DNA of 64,000 nucleotides from Paenibacillus ottowii (GCF_006874425.1 NZ_VIJZ01000004.1:186001-250000); one strand, 5' to 3'. Positions 35,297 through 44,450 are shown, counted from the stretch's first letter. Translations and numbers: made by a program. The notes: a model not told the origin generated them from the letters alone.

Positions 35297-37189
35297 CTAG
35301 CGACCTCCTTTCACACTGCGTCGAGCTTTAGGCAGAGGAGCTGCACCACTTGTTAAGCCTAACAAATCCTCGGTGGTATTGGAGCTACCTCCTGTTAATC
35401 GTCCTTTGCGCTGCTTTGTTCCAGATGACTTATCCGTTGCTACGTTTGGAGTGACTGACGGGTCTGTGCGCAGTTGCTCCATTTCTTGTTTGATAGAATC
35501 CAGCGAGTGACCCAGCTGTTGCATTTTTCTGCGAATTTCATCATCACTGCTGGATTCAAGCATGATTTTATATAAGCTTTTTTCAATGGATTCTTTTTTC
35601 TCAAACTTCTCCAGAATCATGTCTAACCCGCCGATGACCATCTCAAACATATTAATTTTTTCATGCAGCAGATGCAGGATGTGCTCCTCAATCGTTCCAG
35701 TTGTAGACAGGTTGAAGATATTCACATCATGCGTCTGTCCAAGGCGATGCACCCGTCCGATCCGCTGTTCCACACGCATGGGGTTCCACGGCAAATCGAA
35801 GTTAATCATGTGGTGACAAAATTGCAAGTTAATGCCTTCCCCACCTGCTTCCGTGGCAATCATGACCTGAATGCGTCCACGGAACAGGTCCATCATCCAA
35901 TCCTTGCGGCCCCGGTTCATACCGCCTCGGTAAGGAACAGCAGACAGCCCGCGATCACGGAAATAGTTGAGCAAATACTCCTGTGTAGCTCGATATTCTG
36001 TAAAAATGATCACTTTTTCGTTCATCTTCCGGATGAGCTCAAGTGCCTTTTCCGCTTTGGAATTAGCCTTGATCGCTTTTATATGTGCGACCAAGTCCCA
36101 AACACGATCGCGTAGCGGAGAGTCTGGAGCCATCTTTTTGGACAAGTTGACCAGCGTGACAAACACAGCATCCCGGCTGCTGCACACTTCCCGCTGAAGG
36201 GTAACGAGAGACAGCATGCTGCTTAAATTTCCGCCATTCGCCTGATATTGCTCTTTGACAAAAGAGGTCACCCCATCATACAACGCCTTCTCTTCCGGGG
36301 AGAGTTCCAAGTGAATGTTGGAAACATTTCGTTTAGTGAACTGAACCGGCCCTTCTCCACGACGATTGCGGATCATGACTTTAGACAGCTCATCTTTGAG
36401 CTGATCTTCATTTTTAGGCAGACGTTTATCTACAACAAAGTTAGCTGAAAAATCACCTTGTCTTCCCAACTGACCGGGTTTGAGTAACGTGATCAGATTA
36501 AACAGCTCAGATAGATCGTTTTGTACAGGTGTTGCTGTCAGGAGTAAACAATATTTTTTACGCAGCTTCATAATGAACTGGTAGTTGGAGGTCTTTTTAT
36601 TTTTCAGCTTATGAGCCTCGTCAATAATGAGCAGGTCATAATCGGTATCTAGCAGGATGTTACTATGTGGCTCCCGTTTGGCCGTATCCATAGAGGCGAC
36701 GACGACCTCGGAAGACCAAGAATATGCCTTTTTCTGGGCAACTGCAGGAATGCCGAATTTGCTATTCAGCTCCCGCACCCATTGCAGGACCAGAGAAGCG
36801 GGTACAAGAATAAGCACTTTAGAAGCCAGCCCGCGAACCAGATATTCCTTCAGGATCATTCCAGCTTCAATTGTTTTGCCTAGGCCGACTTCATCGGCAA
36901 GAATGGCACGTCCGGACATCTCGAACAGTACCCTTCGCGCGGTATCGAGTTGATGGGGCAATGGAGTGAGGTCTTGCAAATGTTGAAGACATTGAAGCTC
37001 ATCAAAGCTCGGCACCAGCTTAGCCTTTTCCGCCTCGATGGCCAGCTGATACAGATCCCAATTTCCCCAAGGGCCTCCCTTGTGCAGTCGTTGGTCTAGC
37101 TCGTCCTGCCAGCTGCGGTCAAATTGTATCGGAATAGGCAGTGGTGCTTGGTTTTGTGTGTGCTGGGAACTTGTCGGTTTGGCTTTCAT
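35297..37189 (-). CDS. yqhH: SNF2-family helicase/ATPase YqhH
   Basis: A 630-residue Swi2/Snf2-type ATPase, presumably a DNA or protein-DNA remodelling motor. Motif I ADEVGLGKT, motif II DEAH, motif III LTATPVQND, then the second RecA domain with IIFTEYRATQEYL, ATEAGGEGINLQ and QRIGRVHRLGQ. The tail after residue 540 is low-complexity. It resembles the RapA/HepA group. ATG 37189 follows GGAGGGAGGGA. It is the first gene of the yqhH-yqhG unit, as in B. subtilis. Confidence 0.92.
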   Translation of the reverse strand: MKAKPTSSQHTQNQAPLPIPIQFDRSWQDELDQRLHKGGPWGNWDLYQLAIEAEKAKLVPSFDELQCLQHLQDLTPLPHQLDTARRVLFEMSGRAILADEVGLGKTIEAGMILKEYLVRGLASKVLILVPASLVLQWVRELNSKFGIPAVAQKKAYSWSSEVVVASMDTAKREPHSNILLDTDYDLLIIDEAHKLKNKKTSNYQFIMKLRKKYCLLLTATPVQNDLSELFNLITLLKPGQLGRQGDFSANFVVDKRLPKNEDQLKDELSKVMIRNRRGEGPVQFTKRNVSNIHLELSPEEKALYDGVTSFVKEQYQANGGNLSSMLSLVTLQREVCSSRDAVFVTLVNLSKKMAPDSPLRDRVWDLVAHIKAIKANSKAEKALELIRKMNEKVIIFTEYRATQEYLLNYFRDRGLSAVPYRGGMNRGRKDWMMDLFRGRIQVMIATEAGGEGINLQFCHHMINFDLPWNPMRVEQRIGRVHRLGQTHDVNIFNLSTTGTIEEHILHLLHEKINMFEMVIGGLDMILEKFEKKESIEKSLYKIMLESSSDDEIRRKMQQLGHSLDSIKQEMEQLRTDPSVTPNVATDKSSGTKQRKGRLTGGSSNTTEDLLGLTSGAAPLPKARRSVKGGR

Positions 37190-37324
37190 GAGGATTCCCT
37201 CCCTCCTAGTAGTAGCACCGTTGAAGCTCTTGGCTCTGTCACATATATGGCATCTATTTTGTACAGATCGTAGATGTAGTATGGACGGAAAAAGATATCT
37301 TCATAACAGGAGGGATGAAATCCT

Positions 37325-38164
37325 TTAGTTGCCTTCCATTAACTTCTGAAGTTTACTTTCCGTAGAAGTTTGCGCATTAGGGGTATAAATGCTGCAACGA
37401 AGATCGACACTGCCTTGTACCTGGAGGGAAGTCAGGTCAAATAACATTTTGCCAGCCTTGGCATGGCGAAACTCAATGAGCACTTCCGGTGCGGAGCTTA
37501 CCTCACTCTGATTCCAAAGTTCGTTAAACTCTCCGTAGGTCTGGCTCATATTTTGTATAAACTGTGCATACCAAGGATCGGTTACGTATTGCCCGTAATA
37601 AGCGCGAAAAATGGCAAGGAACCCTTTTACAAAGTGCTCCCAATTCACAGCCAGACTTTTAAACTCCTTTTTGGTAAATAGCAGTTCGATCATATTGCGC
37701 TGCTCATGTGGCAGCTCGGCAAAATCCATAAACACATGAGCAGCAGCTTCGTTCCAGCCGACAATATGGCAACGCCGATCTGAAATAATAGCAGGACAAT
37801 AGTGCAGCTCTTGTACGATCTTTTGCAGAGATGGAGAAATGATCGCTTGCTCTGCGGGAGCAGGCAGGGGATGAGCACCGGCTTCCAGCGCTAAATCGTA
37901 CAAATATTTACGCTCATCTGCGTTCAACTGCAAGGCAGCGGCAATAGCATCCAACACGGAGGCGGATACCTTAATATCCCGTCCCTGCTCCAGCCAGGTA
38001 TACCAGGTTGTACTGACACCTGCCAGCTGGGCGACTTCTTCTCTGCGTAAACCTGGTGTTCTGCGCCGTGACCCTGGGGGCAGACCAACCATATGTGGAT
38101 GTAGGCGGGCTCTTTTGGTTTTCAAAAAAACAGATAATGCTTCCAGACGTGCTTCCGTTTTCAT
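37325..38164 (-). CDS. HTH regulator with MmyB-like ligand-binding domain
   Basis: A 279-residue transcription factor. The N-terminal XRE-type helix-turn-helix includes RRTPGLRREEVAQLAGVS and TWYTWLEQGRDI. The remaining 180 residues match the MmyB-like ligand-binding (PAS-like) domain, with WNEAAAHVFMDFAELP and the FRAYYGQYVTDPWY region. Such regulators usually control an adjacent gene, and in structural work the domain binds fatty-acid-like ligands. Here the divergent neighbour is fabF, a fatty acid synthase gene. ATG 38164 follows GGAGAG. Confidence 0.88.
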   Translation of the reverse strand: MKTEARLEALSVFLKTKRARLHPHMVGLPPGSRRRTPGLRREEVAQLAGVSTTWYTWLEQGRDIKVSASVLDAIAAALQLNADERKYLYDLALEAGAHPLPAPAEQAIISPSLQKIVQELHYCPAIISDRRCHIVGWNEAAAHVFMDFAELPHEQRNMIELLFTKKEFKSLAVNWEHFVKGFLAIFRAYYGQYVTDPWYAQFIQNMSQTYGEFNELWNQSEVSSAPEVLIEFRHAKAGKMLFDLTSLQVQGSVDLRCSIYTPNAQTSTESKLQKLMEGN

Positions 38165-38211
38165 AAGTATTCTCTCCATTCGACGAGTGTATGTGAAGTG
38201 AGGATATCAGG

Positions 38212-38248
38212 CGCTTACTATACGCTTACTATAGTAGTGTTCATTATA
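38212..38248 (-). promoter_or_regulatory. Promoter and tandem-repeat operator of the MmyB-type regulator
   Basis: On the minus strand TATAAT (38248-38243) is preceded by TTACAA at 17 bp. Directly at and after the predicted start lie two exact tandem copies of CGCTTACTATA (38212-38222 and 38223-38233, plus-strand reading), ending in the palindrome TACTATAGTA (38227-38236). This is a likely autoregulatory operator. Confidence 0.5.
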
Positions 38249-38336
38249 CCAGGATAAACAAACACTTGTAATAGGATAAGACGAGCGTAAAATGAGGTTT
38301 ATAAGTAAGCCATTGAGCAGGAGGAATGAATAGCTT

Positions 38337-39575
38337 ATGCAAAGAGTAGTGATAACAGGTATGGGTGTCGTTTCACCATTGGGGAATGAAGTAGGCACGC
38401 TGTGGAACAATTTGGTGGCGGGCCATTCAGGTATACAAAAAATTGAGTCATTTGATGTGTCTGATTTAAAAGCAAAAATTGCTGGACTGGTACAGGATTT
38501 TGATGCAGAAAAGCAGTGGGGGCGTAAGGATGCTAGACGAATGGATCGATTTACTCAGTTTGCATTATATGCGGCTGAGCAAGCACTCAAGGATTCTGGT
38601 CTGGAACTGGATCGCACGGATCTGGAGCGTGTAGGTGTATACGTAGGATCAGGAGTCGGCGGTTTGGATACATTGGTCGATAATGTGGACGTGCTGCTAC
38701 AGCGGGGGCCAGGCAGAGTTAGCCCAACGCTGGTACCTATGATGATCTCAAATATGGCGGCTGCCCAAATTAGTATCGCGTTTGGGGCGATGGGTCCTAC
38801 GCTTTCACCCGTGACGGCTTGCTCTATTGGGAACACTGCAATTGGAGAGGCATTTCGGACTATTCGTACAGGAGATGCGGATGTCATTTTTGCTGGTGGA
38901 GCTGAAGCAGCGGTGTCCCGATTGGCCTTGGCAAGCTTCGCTAATGCAACAGCCTTGTCCACACGTAACGAGGAGCCTTCGAAAGCAAGCCGGCCGTTTG
39001 ATCAGGATCGTGACGGCTTTGTCATGAGCGAAGGAGCAGGCATCCTGGTACTGGAGTCGCTGGAGCACGCTACCCGCCGGGGAGCAGAAATCTATGGCGA
39101 GGTCATCGGTTATGGAGCGAGTTCGGATGCCTATCACATGGTTGCACCGCATCCCGAAGGAACCGGAGCTTATCTAGCAATGAAAGCGGCCCTTCATTCG
39201 GCCCGCATCTCCCCGGAAGAAGTGGACGTGCTCAGTGCCCACGCAACGAGTACGCTGCCAGGGGATGTAGGGGAGACGCTAGCGATCCGCAAGTTATTTG
39301 GCGACTATGCCTATCAAATCCCAGTTACCGCTAACAAGTCCATGCTGGGTCATATGCTGGGAGCTGCGGGCGGCGTTGAAGCGATTGCACTGGTACAAAG
39401 CCTGCGAGAAGGCATCATCCCGCCAACGATAAACCTGGACAACCCGGACCCTGCTTGCGATCTGGATTATGTGCCTCACAAAGCGCGTAAGGCTTCATTA
39501 AATATTGGGTTATCTAATTCGTTCGGCTTCGGTGGTCATAATGCAGTCATTGTGCTGAAACGCTACGAGTCATAA
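38337..39575 (+). CDS. fabF: Beta-ketoacyl-ACP synthase II (stand-alone copy)
   Basis: Condenses malonyl-ACP with acyl-ACP in fatty acid elongation. The 412-residue protein has the full Cys-His-His triad: Cys162 in TACSIGN, His302 in SAHATST and His339 in LGHMLGAAGG. It lies alone, without fabD, fabG or acpP, which suggests an additional paralogue with a specialised or stress role. It is divergent from an MmyB-type regulator. A GCAGGAGG-type ribosome site precedes ATG 38337. Confidence 0.92.
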   Translation: MQRVVITGMGVVSPLGNEVGTLWNNLVAGHSGIQKIESFDVSDLKAKIAGLVQDFDAEKQWGRKDARRMDRFTQFALYAAEQALKDSGLELDRTDLERVGVYVGSGVGGLDTLVDNVDVLLQRGPGRVSPTLVPMMISNMAAAQISIAFGAMGPTLSPVTACSIGNTAIGEAFRTIRTGDADVIFAGGAEAAVSRLALASFANATALSTRNEEPSKASRPFDQDRDGFVMSEGAGILVLESLEHATRRGAEIYGEVIGYGASSDAYHMVAPHPEGTGAYLAMKAALHSARISPEEVDVLSAHATSTLPGDVGETLAIRKLFGDYAYQIPVTANKSMLGHMLGAAGGVEAIALVQSLREGIIPPTINLDNPDPACDLDYVPHKARKASLNIGLSNSFGFGGHNAVIVLKRYES

Positions 39576-39594
39576 TAGGTAATGAGTTATTGAA

Positions 39595-39645
39595 GCCTCA
39601 GATGCTAGATCCGGCTGGATCTAGCATCTGAGGTTATTTTCATTT
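39595..39645 (+). terminator. Terminator after fabF
   Basis: A perfect 17-bp stem (39596-39612 with 39617-39633), 4-nt loop, T-rich tail. Confidence 0.88.
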
Positions 39646-39706
39646 AGGCATCATAGATTTTAATTAAATAAGAGATAGAGTAAGATGGAGGAAAACATTT
39701 GGAGGG

Positions 39707-40075
39707 ATGGGAATACAAAATAAGAGAGAGTATTACATACTTGGTGCATTTACAAAGGATCATCAACTGGCTGGCATGACTGGGTTTAGGAGAGAAGACA
39801 AAATAAAGACACAGCATAAAGGAATGATTTGGGGAGTTTATGTACCACCGACTTACCGGAGCCAGGGAATCGCTAAGAAACTTTTAATGGAAGTGATCAG
39901 TCGAGGTAGAAAGGTGGAAGGCTTGAAACAAATCAATTTGAGTGTGGTGGCTACCAATCAAGCAGCAGTTGAGCTTTATAGAAGATTGGGATTTACAACC
40001 TATGGTATAGAAAAAAACGCCTTAGAATATCAGGGTCAGGGATATGATGAGGAACTCATGGCATATTTTTATTAA
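39707..40075 (+). CDS. GNAT N-acetyltransferase, N-terminally shortened
   Basis: A 122-residue GNAT-fold protein. The acetyl-CoA binding segment is intact (VYVPPTYRSQGIAKKLL) as is the C-terminal part (NQAAVELYRRLGF). Relatives of this type normally have about 40-50 more residues before YYILGAF. Here the frame is closed by a stop at 39665 and no alternative start exists, so the N-terminus seems lost. The only ATG sits directly on GGAGGG, a poor spacing. It may be a remnant or a minimal form. The WYL regulator follows 20 bp later. Confidence 0.55.
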   Translation: MGIQNKREYYILGAFTKDHQLAGMTGFRREDKIKTQHKGMIWGVYVPPTYRSQGIAKKLLMEVISRGRKVEGLKQINLSVVATNQAAVELYRRLGFTTYGIEKNALEYQGQGYDEELMAYFY

Positions 40076-40095
40076 GGGTGAAAGGTTTTGGAAAA

Positions 40096-41049
40096 ATGAA
40101 AATTGAGCGATTGCTTTCTATCGTGATTTTGCTGTTAAAAAGAAATAGAATACAAGCAAAGGAACTCGCTGATTTGTATGAAGTTTCGATTCGGACGATC
40201 TATAGAGATATTGAAGCGATTAGTTTAGCTGGTATCCCCGTAGTGACTTATCAGGGAGCAGGTGGGGGAATCGGTTTGATGGAAGGATATCGCCTGGATC
40301 GTAGTATACTGACAGATCATGATATCAAGGATATTGTGATGGGCTTGCAAAGTTTGTCCTCGTCGTTGGGCGGTCCTAATGTGTCCCGGTTGCTTCATAA
40401 ATTTGAAAGTATTATCCCAGAGTCTGAGAAAGAGCAATTTAGTGTACGTACTACACAGTTCATTGTCGATCATTCGGGATGGGGAAATCAGGCGGTACAG
40501 GAAGCTAAACTAATAAAGGTAAAAGAGGCAATGAGTCAAGCGTGCACGCTTGCTTTTACCTATCGAAATGCCGAAGGAACCAGAACGGAACGGAATGTAG
40601 AACCGCATACGCTTGTGCTGAAAGGGCAACAGTGGTTTGTATATGCGTATTGTCCCGACAGGGAGCAGTTTCGCTTGTTCAAGCTTTCTCGTATGAGTGA
40701 ACCTGTAGTTACAGAGACGTCTTTCACCCGCAGGGACCTTTCCTATGAAGTGCTGCCGTGGAATGAGGGACGAATGACCCCATCCAGGGATGTACAACCG
40801 TTTACGCTACAATTTAACCGCAACTCCAAACATCTGGCGGAGGACTGGTTTGGAGTGGAAGCGTTGACCGAGCAAGAGGAAGGGATCTATACGGTTTCGG
40901 TACCGTTTCCCGAGGATGCGTGGTTGTACGGATTTATTTTAAGCCTGGGACCGGATGTGATTGTCAAGGAACCAGCCCATTTGCGAGACAAGATTTATCA
41001 GATGGCATTGCGTATTGCGTCTAATTATGAAGCGGGTCAGGAATTTTAG
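40096..41049 (+). CDS. WYL-domain transcriptional regulator (YafY/DeoR-like)
   Basis: A 317-residue regulator with an N-terminal HTH_11 winged helix (MKIERLLSIVILLLKRNRIQ, then VSIRTIYRDIEAISLAGIPV), a WYL effector domain (ERNVEPHTLVLKGQQWFVYAYC) and a WCX C-terminal extension. Such proteins sense nucleic-acid or small ligands. ATG 40096 fits the family N-terminus; the frame extends to 40078. The next gene encodes a zinc-ribbon protein with an effector-binding domain, but a terminator separates the two. Confidence 0.88.
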   Translation: MKIERLLSIVILLLKRNRIQAKELADLYEVSIRTIYRDIEAISLAGIPVVTYQGAGGGIGLMEGYRLDRSILTDHDIKDIVMGLQSLSSSLGGPNVSRLLHKFESIIPESEKEQFSVRTTQFIVDHSGWGNQAVQEAKLIKVKEAMSQACTLAFTYRNAEGTRTERNVEPHTLVLKGQQWFVYAYCPDREQFRLFKLSRMSEPVVTETSFTRRDLSYEVLPWNEGRMTPSRDVQPFTLQFNRNSKHLAEDWFGVEALTEQEEGIYTVSVPFPEDAWLYGFILSLGPDVIVKEPAHLRDKIYQMALRIASNYEAGQEF

Positions 41050-41071
41050 AATGAACCTTAGATTAAAAGTA

Positions 41072-41110
41072 AAACAAACCTGACCCATAGTTGTCAGGTT
41101 TGTTTCGTTA
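41072..41110 (+). terminator. Terminator after the WYL regulator gene
   Basis: A perfect 13-bp stem AAACAAACCTGAC/GTCAGGTTTGTTT. Confidence 0.85.
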
Positions 41111-41157
41111 TACTGGTGGCATACCTGATACGAATTGGCGAAAGGGGATTTAGGAGA

Positions 41158-41898
41158 ATGGATAAAGCCTGTCAAAGTTGCGGGATGCCGCTGGAGCATG
41201 AGGATCAATACGGAACGGATGCACAACATCATAAAACAGATGAGTATTGCAAGTATTGTTACCAGGATGGTGCATTTGTACAGCCAGACTTGACAATGGA
41301 GGGAATGATTCAGCAGTGTGTGCCTATTATGGTAGAGGAGGGGATGCAGAAAGAAGAAGCGACTTCGATGCTGCATAATTACCTGCCCTATTTAAAGCGG
41401 TGGCGGTCCTCAGAAGATGCTGCGCATACAATGAATGGACCCATTCGGGAGGAATATCGAGGCAGTATCCGTTTGGTTGGGCTGAAAGCACGCACCAATA
41501 ATCAGAAGGAACAAACATCCCAAGGAATCATTCCAGGCATGTGGGGGCGTTTCTGGAGTGAGGACGTGTCTGGTCGTATTCGAGACGACGAGGGACCTGC
41601 TTCTGTCTATGGTTGTTATACTGACTATGAAAATGGGGCTTTGGGCGAGTATACATTTTTTATCGGAAAGAAAGCGACTGAGGATTTCCAGACTCCTGAC
41701 GATCTTGAAGAACTCGTAATTCCCGCTGCACGCTACGCTATTTTTCAGGCAACCCATGAACCTTCTTCTGTCTTCCGTGTATGGCAGACAATTTGGGCAT
41801 GGGCCGCCACGGGACAAGGGGAGAGAACCTACACAGGTGATTTTGAAGTCTATGGCAATCCAGATGAGCCCGTTTTGATTTATATTGCAATCAAGTGA
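41158..41898 (+). CDS. Zinc-ribbon protein with GyrI/AraC effector-binding domain
   Basis: A 246-residue fusion. Residues 1-85 are a putative zinc-ribbon domain with CQSCGMPL and YCKYC as metal ligands. Residues about 95-246 match the GyrI-like/AraC effector-binding fold (RLVGLKARTNN, AARYAIFQATHEPS, VWQTIWAWAATGQ and a YGNPDEPV..IYIAIK end). There is no DNA-binding domain, so it may be a ligand-binding or sequestering protein. ATG 41158 follows AAGGGG. Confidence 0.75.
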   Translation: MDKACQSCGMPLEHEDQYGTDAQHHKTDEYCKYCYQDGAFVQPDLTMEGMIQQCVPIMVEEGMQKEEATSMLHNYLPYLKRWRSSEDAAHTMNGPIREEYRGSIRLVGLKARTNNQKEQTSQGIIPGMWGRFWSEDVSGRIRDDEGPASVYGCYTDYENGALGEYTFFIGKKATEDFQTPDDLEELVIPAARYAIFQATHEPSSVFRVWQTIWAWAATGQGERTYTGDFEVYGNPDEPVLIYIAIK

Positions 41899-41919
41899 TG
41901 ATTTACAGTGCTAGAAGAG

Positions 41920-41957
41920 AACCGCCTAGGCCGTTGTTGAGGTCTAGGTGGTTTTTC
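41920..41957. terminator. Terminator between zinc-ribbon gene and MFS gene
   Basis: Stem ACCGCCTAG/CTAGGTGGT with a T run; it lies between converging genes. Confidence 0.85.
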
Positions 41958-41981
41958 GTTGATCCAATCCGAGTCTTACTA

Positions 41982-43217
41982 TTAAGCTGCACGTCGAGTC
42001 ACTACCCAGAAAATGAGAGCCAGAGCACTGACACCAGTCCCCAATAGACAGACTCCGCTCCACCCAGCATAGGTATACATGTGAGTCGAGGCAATGGCTC
42101 CAGTGGCGCTGCCGATGGAATAAAATATCATGTAGCCTGCGGTAAGTCGGCTTCGTGCCTCAGGGCGAACGTTGAAAATCAAGCTCTGGTTAGTGACATG
42201 TACAGCCTGTACGGCCAAATCCAAAAGAATGACGCCAAGAGCTAAAGCCAATAGAGAATGCTCGGTGTAGTGTATAGGCAGCCAGGACAGCAGCAATACA
42301 ACTAGTGCGGTACCTGTCGTTCGTTGTCCCAAGCCTTGATCAGCAAGCCGTCCTGCTTGTGCAGCTGCTAATGCTCCGGCCACCCCAGCCAGGCCGAAGG
42401 CCCCAATAGCAGTATGTGAAAGAGACAACGGGGGAGCACTGAGAGGTAATACAAGTGAAGTCCACAATATGCTGAACGCTGTGAAAATGAGCAGTGCAAG
42501 GACAGCGCGAATACGCAAAATTCGTTCTTGGACGAACAGTGCGATAACCGAGCGAAGCAGCTGCGCGTAGGAAAGTGTGGCGCTTGAGGGTTTGTTCTTT
42601 GGGAGCACTCGCAACAGAGCTACAGCCATAAACAGTGTTAGTGTAGCAGAAACAAGGTAAACTGAACGCCAGCCTGCCAGATCGGTTAATACACCAGCAA
42701 CGGTTCGTGCCAGCAAAATGCCGATAACGACTCCGCTGGTTACCAGCCCTACGACCTGCCCGCGTTCTGTCGGATGAGCCAAGGTCGAGGCGAAAGCCAC
42801 GAGTGTTTGAGTCACCACAGCCAGCAGTCCGACCATCGCCATTCCGATAAGCAGTATGGTACGGGTAGGAGCAAAGCTAACCACGATTAATGCCAGTACG
42901 GATAGCAGCACTTGGCCTGTAATTAATCGTCGCCGATTCAAAAGATCGCCAAGCGGGACGAGCAGCAGCAGTCCCAGCGCATAGCAAATTTGTGTGACGG
43001 TAATAACGAAACCAACCGATGAGTGTGTAATGCCAAACTCATGCGCCAGCGCATCCAGTAAGGGCTGTGCATAGTAAATGTTAGCGACAGCCAGCCCGCA
43101 GGCTATAGCAAACAAAAGTGCCACAGATCGAGATAGGACACGAACAGGGGCTGTTTCCGCAGTGTTGGCTATCGCTTGATTGGAGAGGAGTAGCGCTTTT
43201 TCTTTTGACGTCTTCAT
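41982..43217 (-). CDS. MFS transporter
   Basis: A 411-residue major facilitator with 12 hydrophobic helices and the loop 2-3 signature GDLLNRRRLITGQ. It most resembles proton-driven drug/metabolite exporters of the YgaY/Bcr type. ATG 43217 is chosen because the ORF upstream (to 43256) runs into the operator; its ribosome site is poor. It is divergent from a TetR-type repressor gene, with a palindromic operator between them, which suggests a ligand-inducible efflux pump. Confidence 0.85.
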   Translation of the reverse strand: MKTSKEKALLLSNQAIANTAETAPVRVLSRSVALLFAIACGLAVANIYYAQPLLDALAHEFGITHSSVGFVITVTQICYALGLLLLVPLGDLLNRRRLITGQVLLSVLALIVVSFAPTRTILLIGMAMVGLLAVVTQTLVAFASTLAHPTERGQVVGLVTSGVVIGILLARTVAGVLTDLAGWRSVYLVSATLTLFMAVALLRVLPKNKPSSATLSYAQLLRSVIALFVQERILRIRAVLALLIFTAFSILWTSLVLPLSAPPLSLSHTAIGAFGLAGVAGALAAAQAGRLADQGLGQRTTGTALVVLLLSWLPIHYTEHSLLALALGVILLDLAVQAVHVTNQSLIFNVRPEARSRLTAGYMIFYSIGSATGAIASTHMYTYAGWSGVCLLGTGVSALALIFWVVTRRAA

Positions 43218-43245
43218 TTTCACATACCACGTCGCTTTCTGTAAT

Positions 43246-43326
43246 TTATGTACCAATCAATATAATATACTGATTGGTACATAATGATTTTAGGTCAATA
43301 TAACTTGCATTAATACGATATGTCAA
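43246..43326 (-). promoter_or_regulatory. MFS promoter with downstream TetR-type operator
   Basis: On the minus strand TTGACA (43326-43321) and TATATT (43302-43297), 18-bp spacer. Directly downstream lies a perfect 14-bp inverted repeat, TTATGTACCAATCA (43246-43259) and TGATTGGTACATAA (43271-43284), separated by 11 bp. A bound repressor would cover the start site. Confidence 0.75.
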
Positions 43327-43345
43327 GAGTTTAACCTGCACAGAT

Positions 43346-43394
43346 TTGACATCCTCCTCGGGCAAACGTACAATCTTAATATACTGATCGATAC
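43346..43394 (+). promoter_or_regulatory. tetR promoter with partial operator copy
   Basis: TTGACA (43346-43351) and TACAAT (43369-43374) with 17-bp spacing. At the predicted start (43381-43394) the sequence ATACTGATCGATAC repeats one half of the main operator (ATACTGATTGGTAC) with two changes, indicating autoregulation. Confidence 0.65.
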
Positions 43395-43414
43395 GAAAAG
43401 AAGGGGGGTAAAAT

Positions 43415-44002
43415 ATGGTTCGTCCACGGGAATTTGATGAAGATCAAGCGTTGAATGCAGCGATGCAAGTTTTTTGGGAAAAGGGATTCGAGGCCACATC
43501 TTTAAGCGATTTAACTTCCCGTATGGGAATACAGCGCCCCAGCATGTATGCAGCCTTTGGGGATAAAAAGCAATTATTTGAAGCTGCGCTGCGTAAATAT
43601 ACGCAATCTCATGCTGCACATGTAAGGGCGGAACTGCAAAGCAGCTCGTCTGTAAAACAGGCATTTTCCAATTTTTATAAAGGCATCGTGGCAGAGGAGT
43701 ACGAGAATGGAATTAATAGAGGATGCTTTTGTATTAATACGATGGTAGAATTAGCTCCCCATGATGAGAGATTTGAAATTTTAACCAGAGAACATCAAAT
43801 GTACCTATCTGCCGTCTTTCAGGAAACCCTCGAACGAGGTATTCGATCCGGGGAGCTTGGGGTAACTATAGATGCACGAGCTTTGGCGCATACGTTGGTC
43901 TCTTTGTTGATCGGGATTACCGTGATGATGAAGTCACGCCCAGCGCGTTCTTTTGTGGATGATGCGGTTGCGACCGCACTTATGTTGCTGGATGGAAAAT
44001 AA
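43415..44002 (+). CDS. TetR family transcriptional repressor
   Basis: A 195-residue regulator with the N-terminal TetR HTH (MVRPREFDEDQALNAAMQVF, WEKGFEATSLSDLTSRMGI) and a helical ligand-binding C-terminus (TetR_C type, with GCFCINTMVELAPHD). It very likely represses the divergent MFS gene and itself through the operators described. GGGGGG precedes ATG 43415. A 130-residue unknown gene follows 22 bp later. Confidence 0.93.
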   Translation: MVRPREFDEDQALNAAMQVFWEKGFEATSLSDLTSRMGIQRPSMYAAFGDKKQLFEAALRKYTQSHAAHVRAELQSSSSVKQAFSNFYKGIVAEEYENGINRGCFCINTMVELAPHDERFEILTREHQMYLSAVFQETLERGIRSGELGVTIDARALAHTLVSLLIGITVMMKSRPARSFVDDAVATALMLLDGK

Positions 44003-44024
44003 CTTAGGAAGGGAGAGCACCTAG

Positions 44025-44417
44025 GTGTCGCAGATAAAAGCTATTCAAACGCCGCTTGGTGAATTGCATGGACGGGATGCAGTCTATTTGGATCATGTGT
44101 ATATGAATTATGCGAAGAAAGAGCTGGTTTTGAAAGGAGAGATTAATGGCGGGTTGGCTCCTGAGGCAGTAGACGATTTTGTACCCTATGAGCTTATATT
44201 TACAGGAGTTTACTACTTTAATATGATTGAACTGGATGTGGCTTTAGGTATGTCTGAGCAAAAGTATACGCAAGGTAGCTGTTTTGATGAGCTTACAGAT
44301 ACGCCTTTATTGGCTGCAATAGCTAGTGTACGGGGGAAAGATCTAAAACACTTTCTGCTGAAAACCTATGACGATATATTCGAAATCGCTTGTAGAGACT
44401 ATAAGATGACTATTTAA
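44025..44417 (+). CDS. Unknown protein, 130 aa
   Basis: A soluble acidic protein that is not recognised; predicted mixed alpha/beta (ELVLKGEINGG, VPYELIFTGVYYFNMIELD). GTG 44025 follows GGAAGGGAG. It starts 22 bp after tetR and 33 bp before the macro-domain gene, so the three may be co-transcribed. Confidence 0.65.
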   Translation: MSQIKAIQTPLGELHGRDAVYLDHVYMNYAKKELVLKGEINGGLAPEAVDDFVPYELIFTGVYYFNMIELDVALGMSEQKYTQGSCFDELTDTPLLAAIASVRGKDLKHFLLKTYDDIFEIACRDYKMTI

Positions 44418-44450
44418 ATAAAACTGATTTTTAGAAGAGGAGGGGGATCG

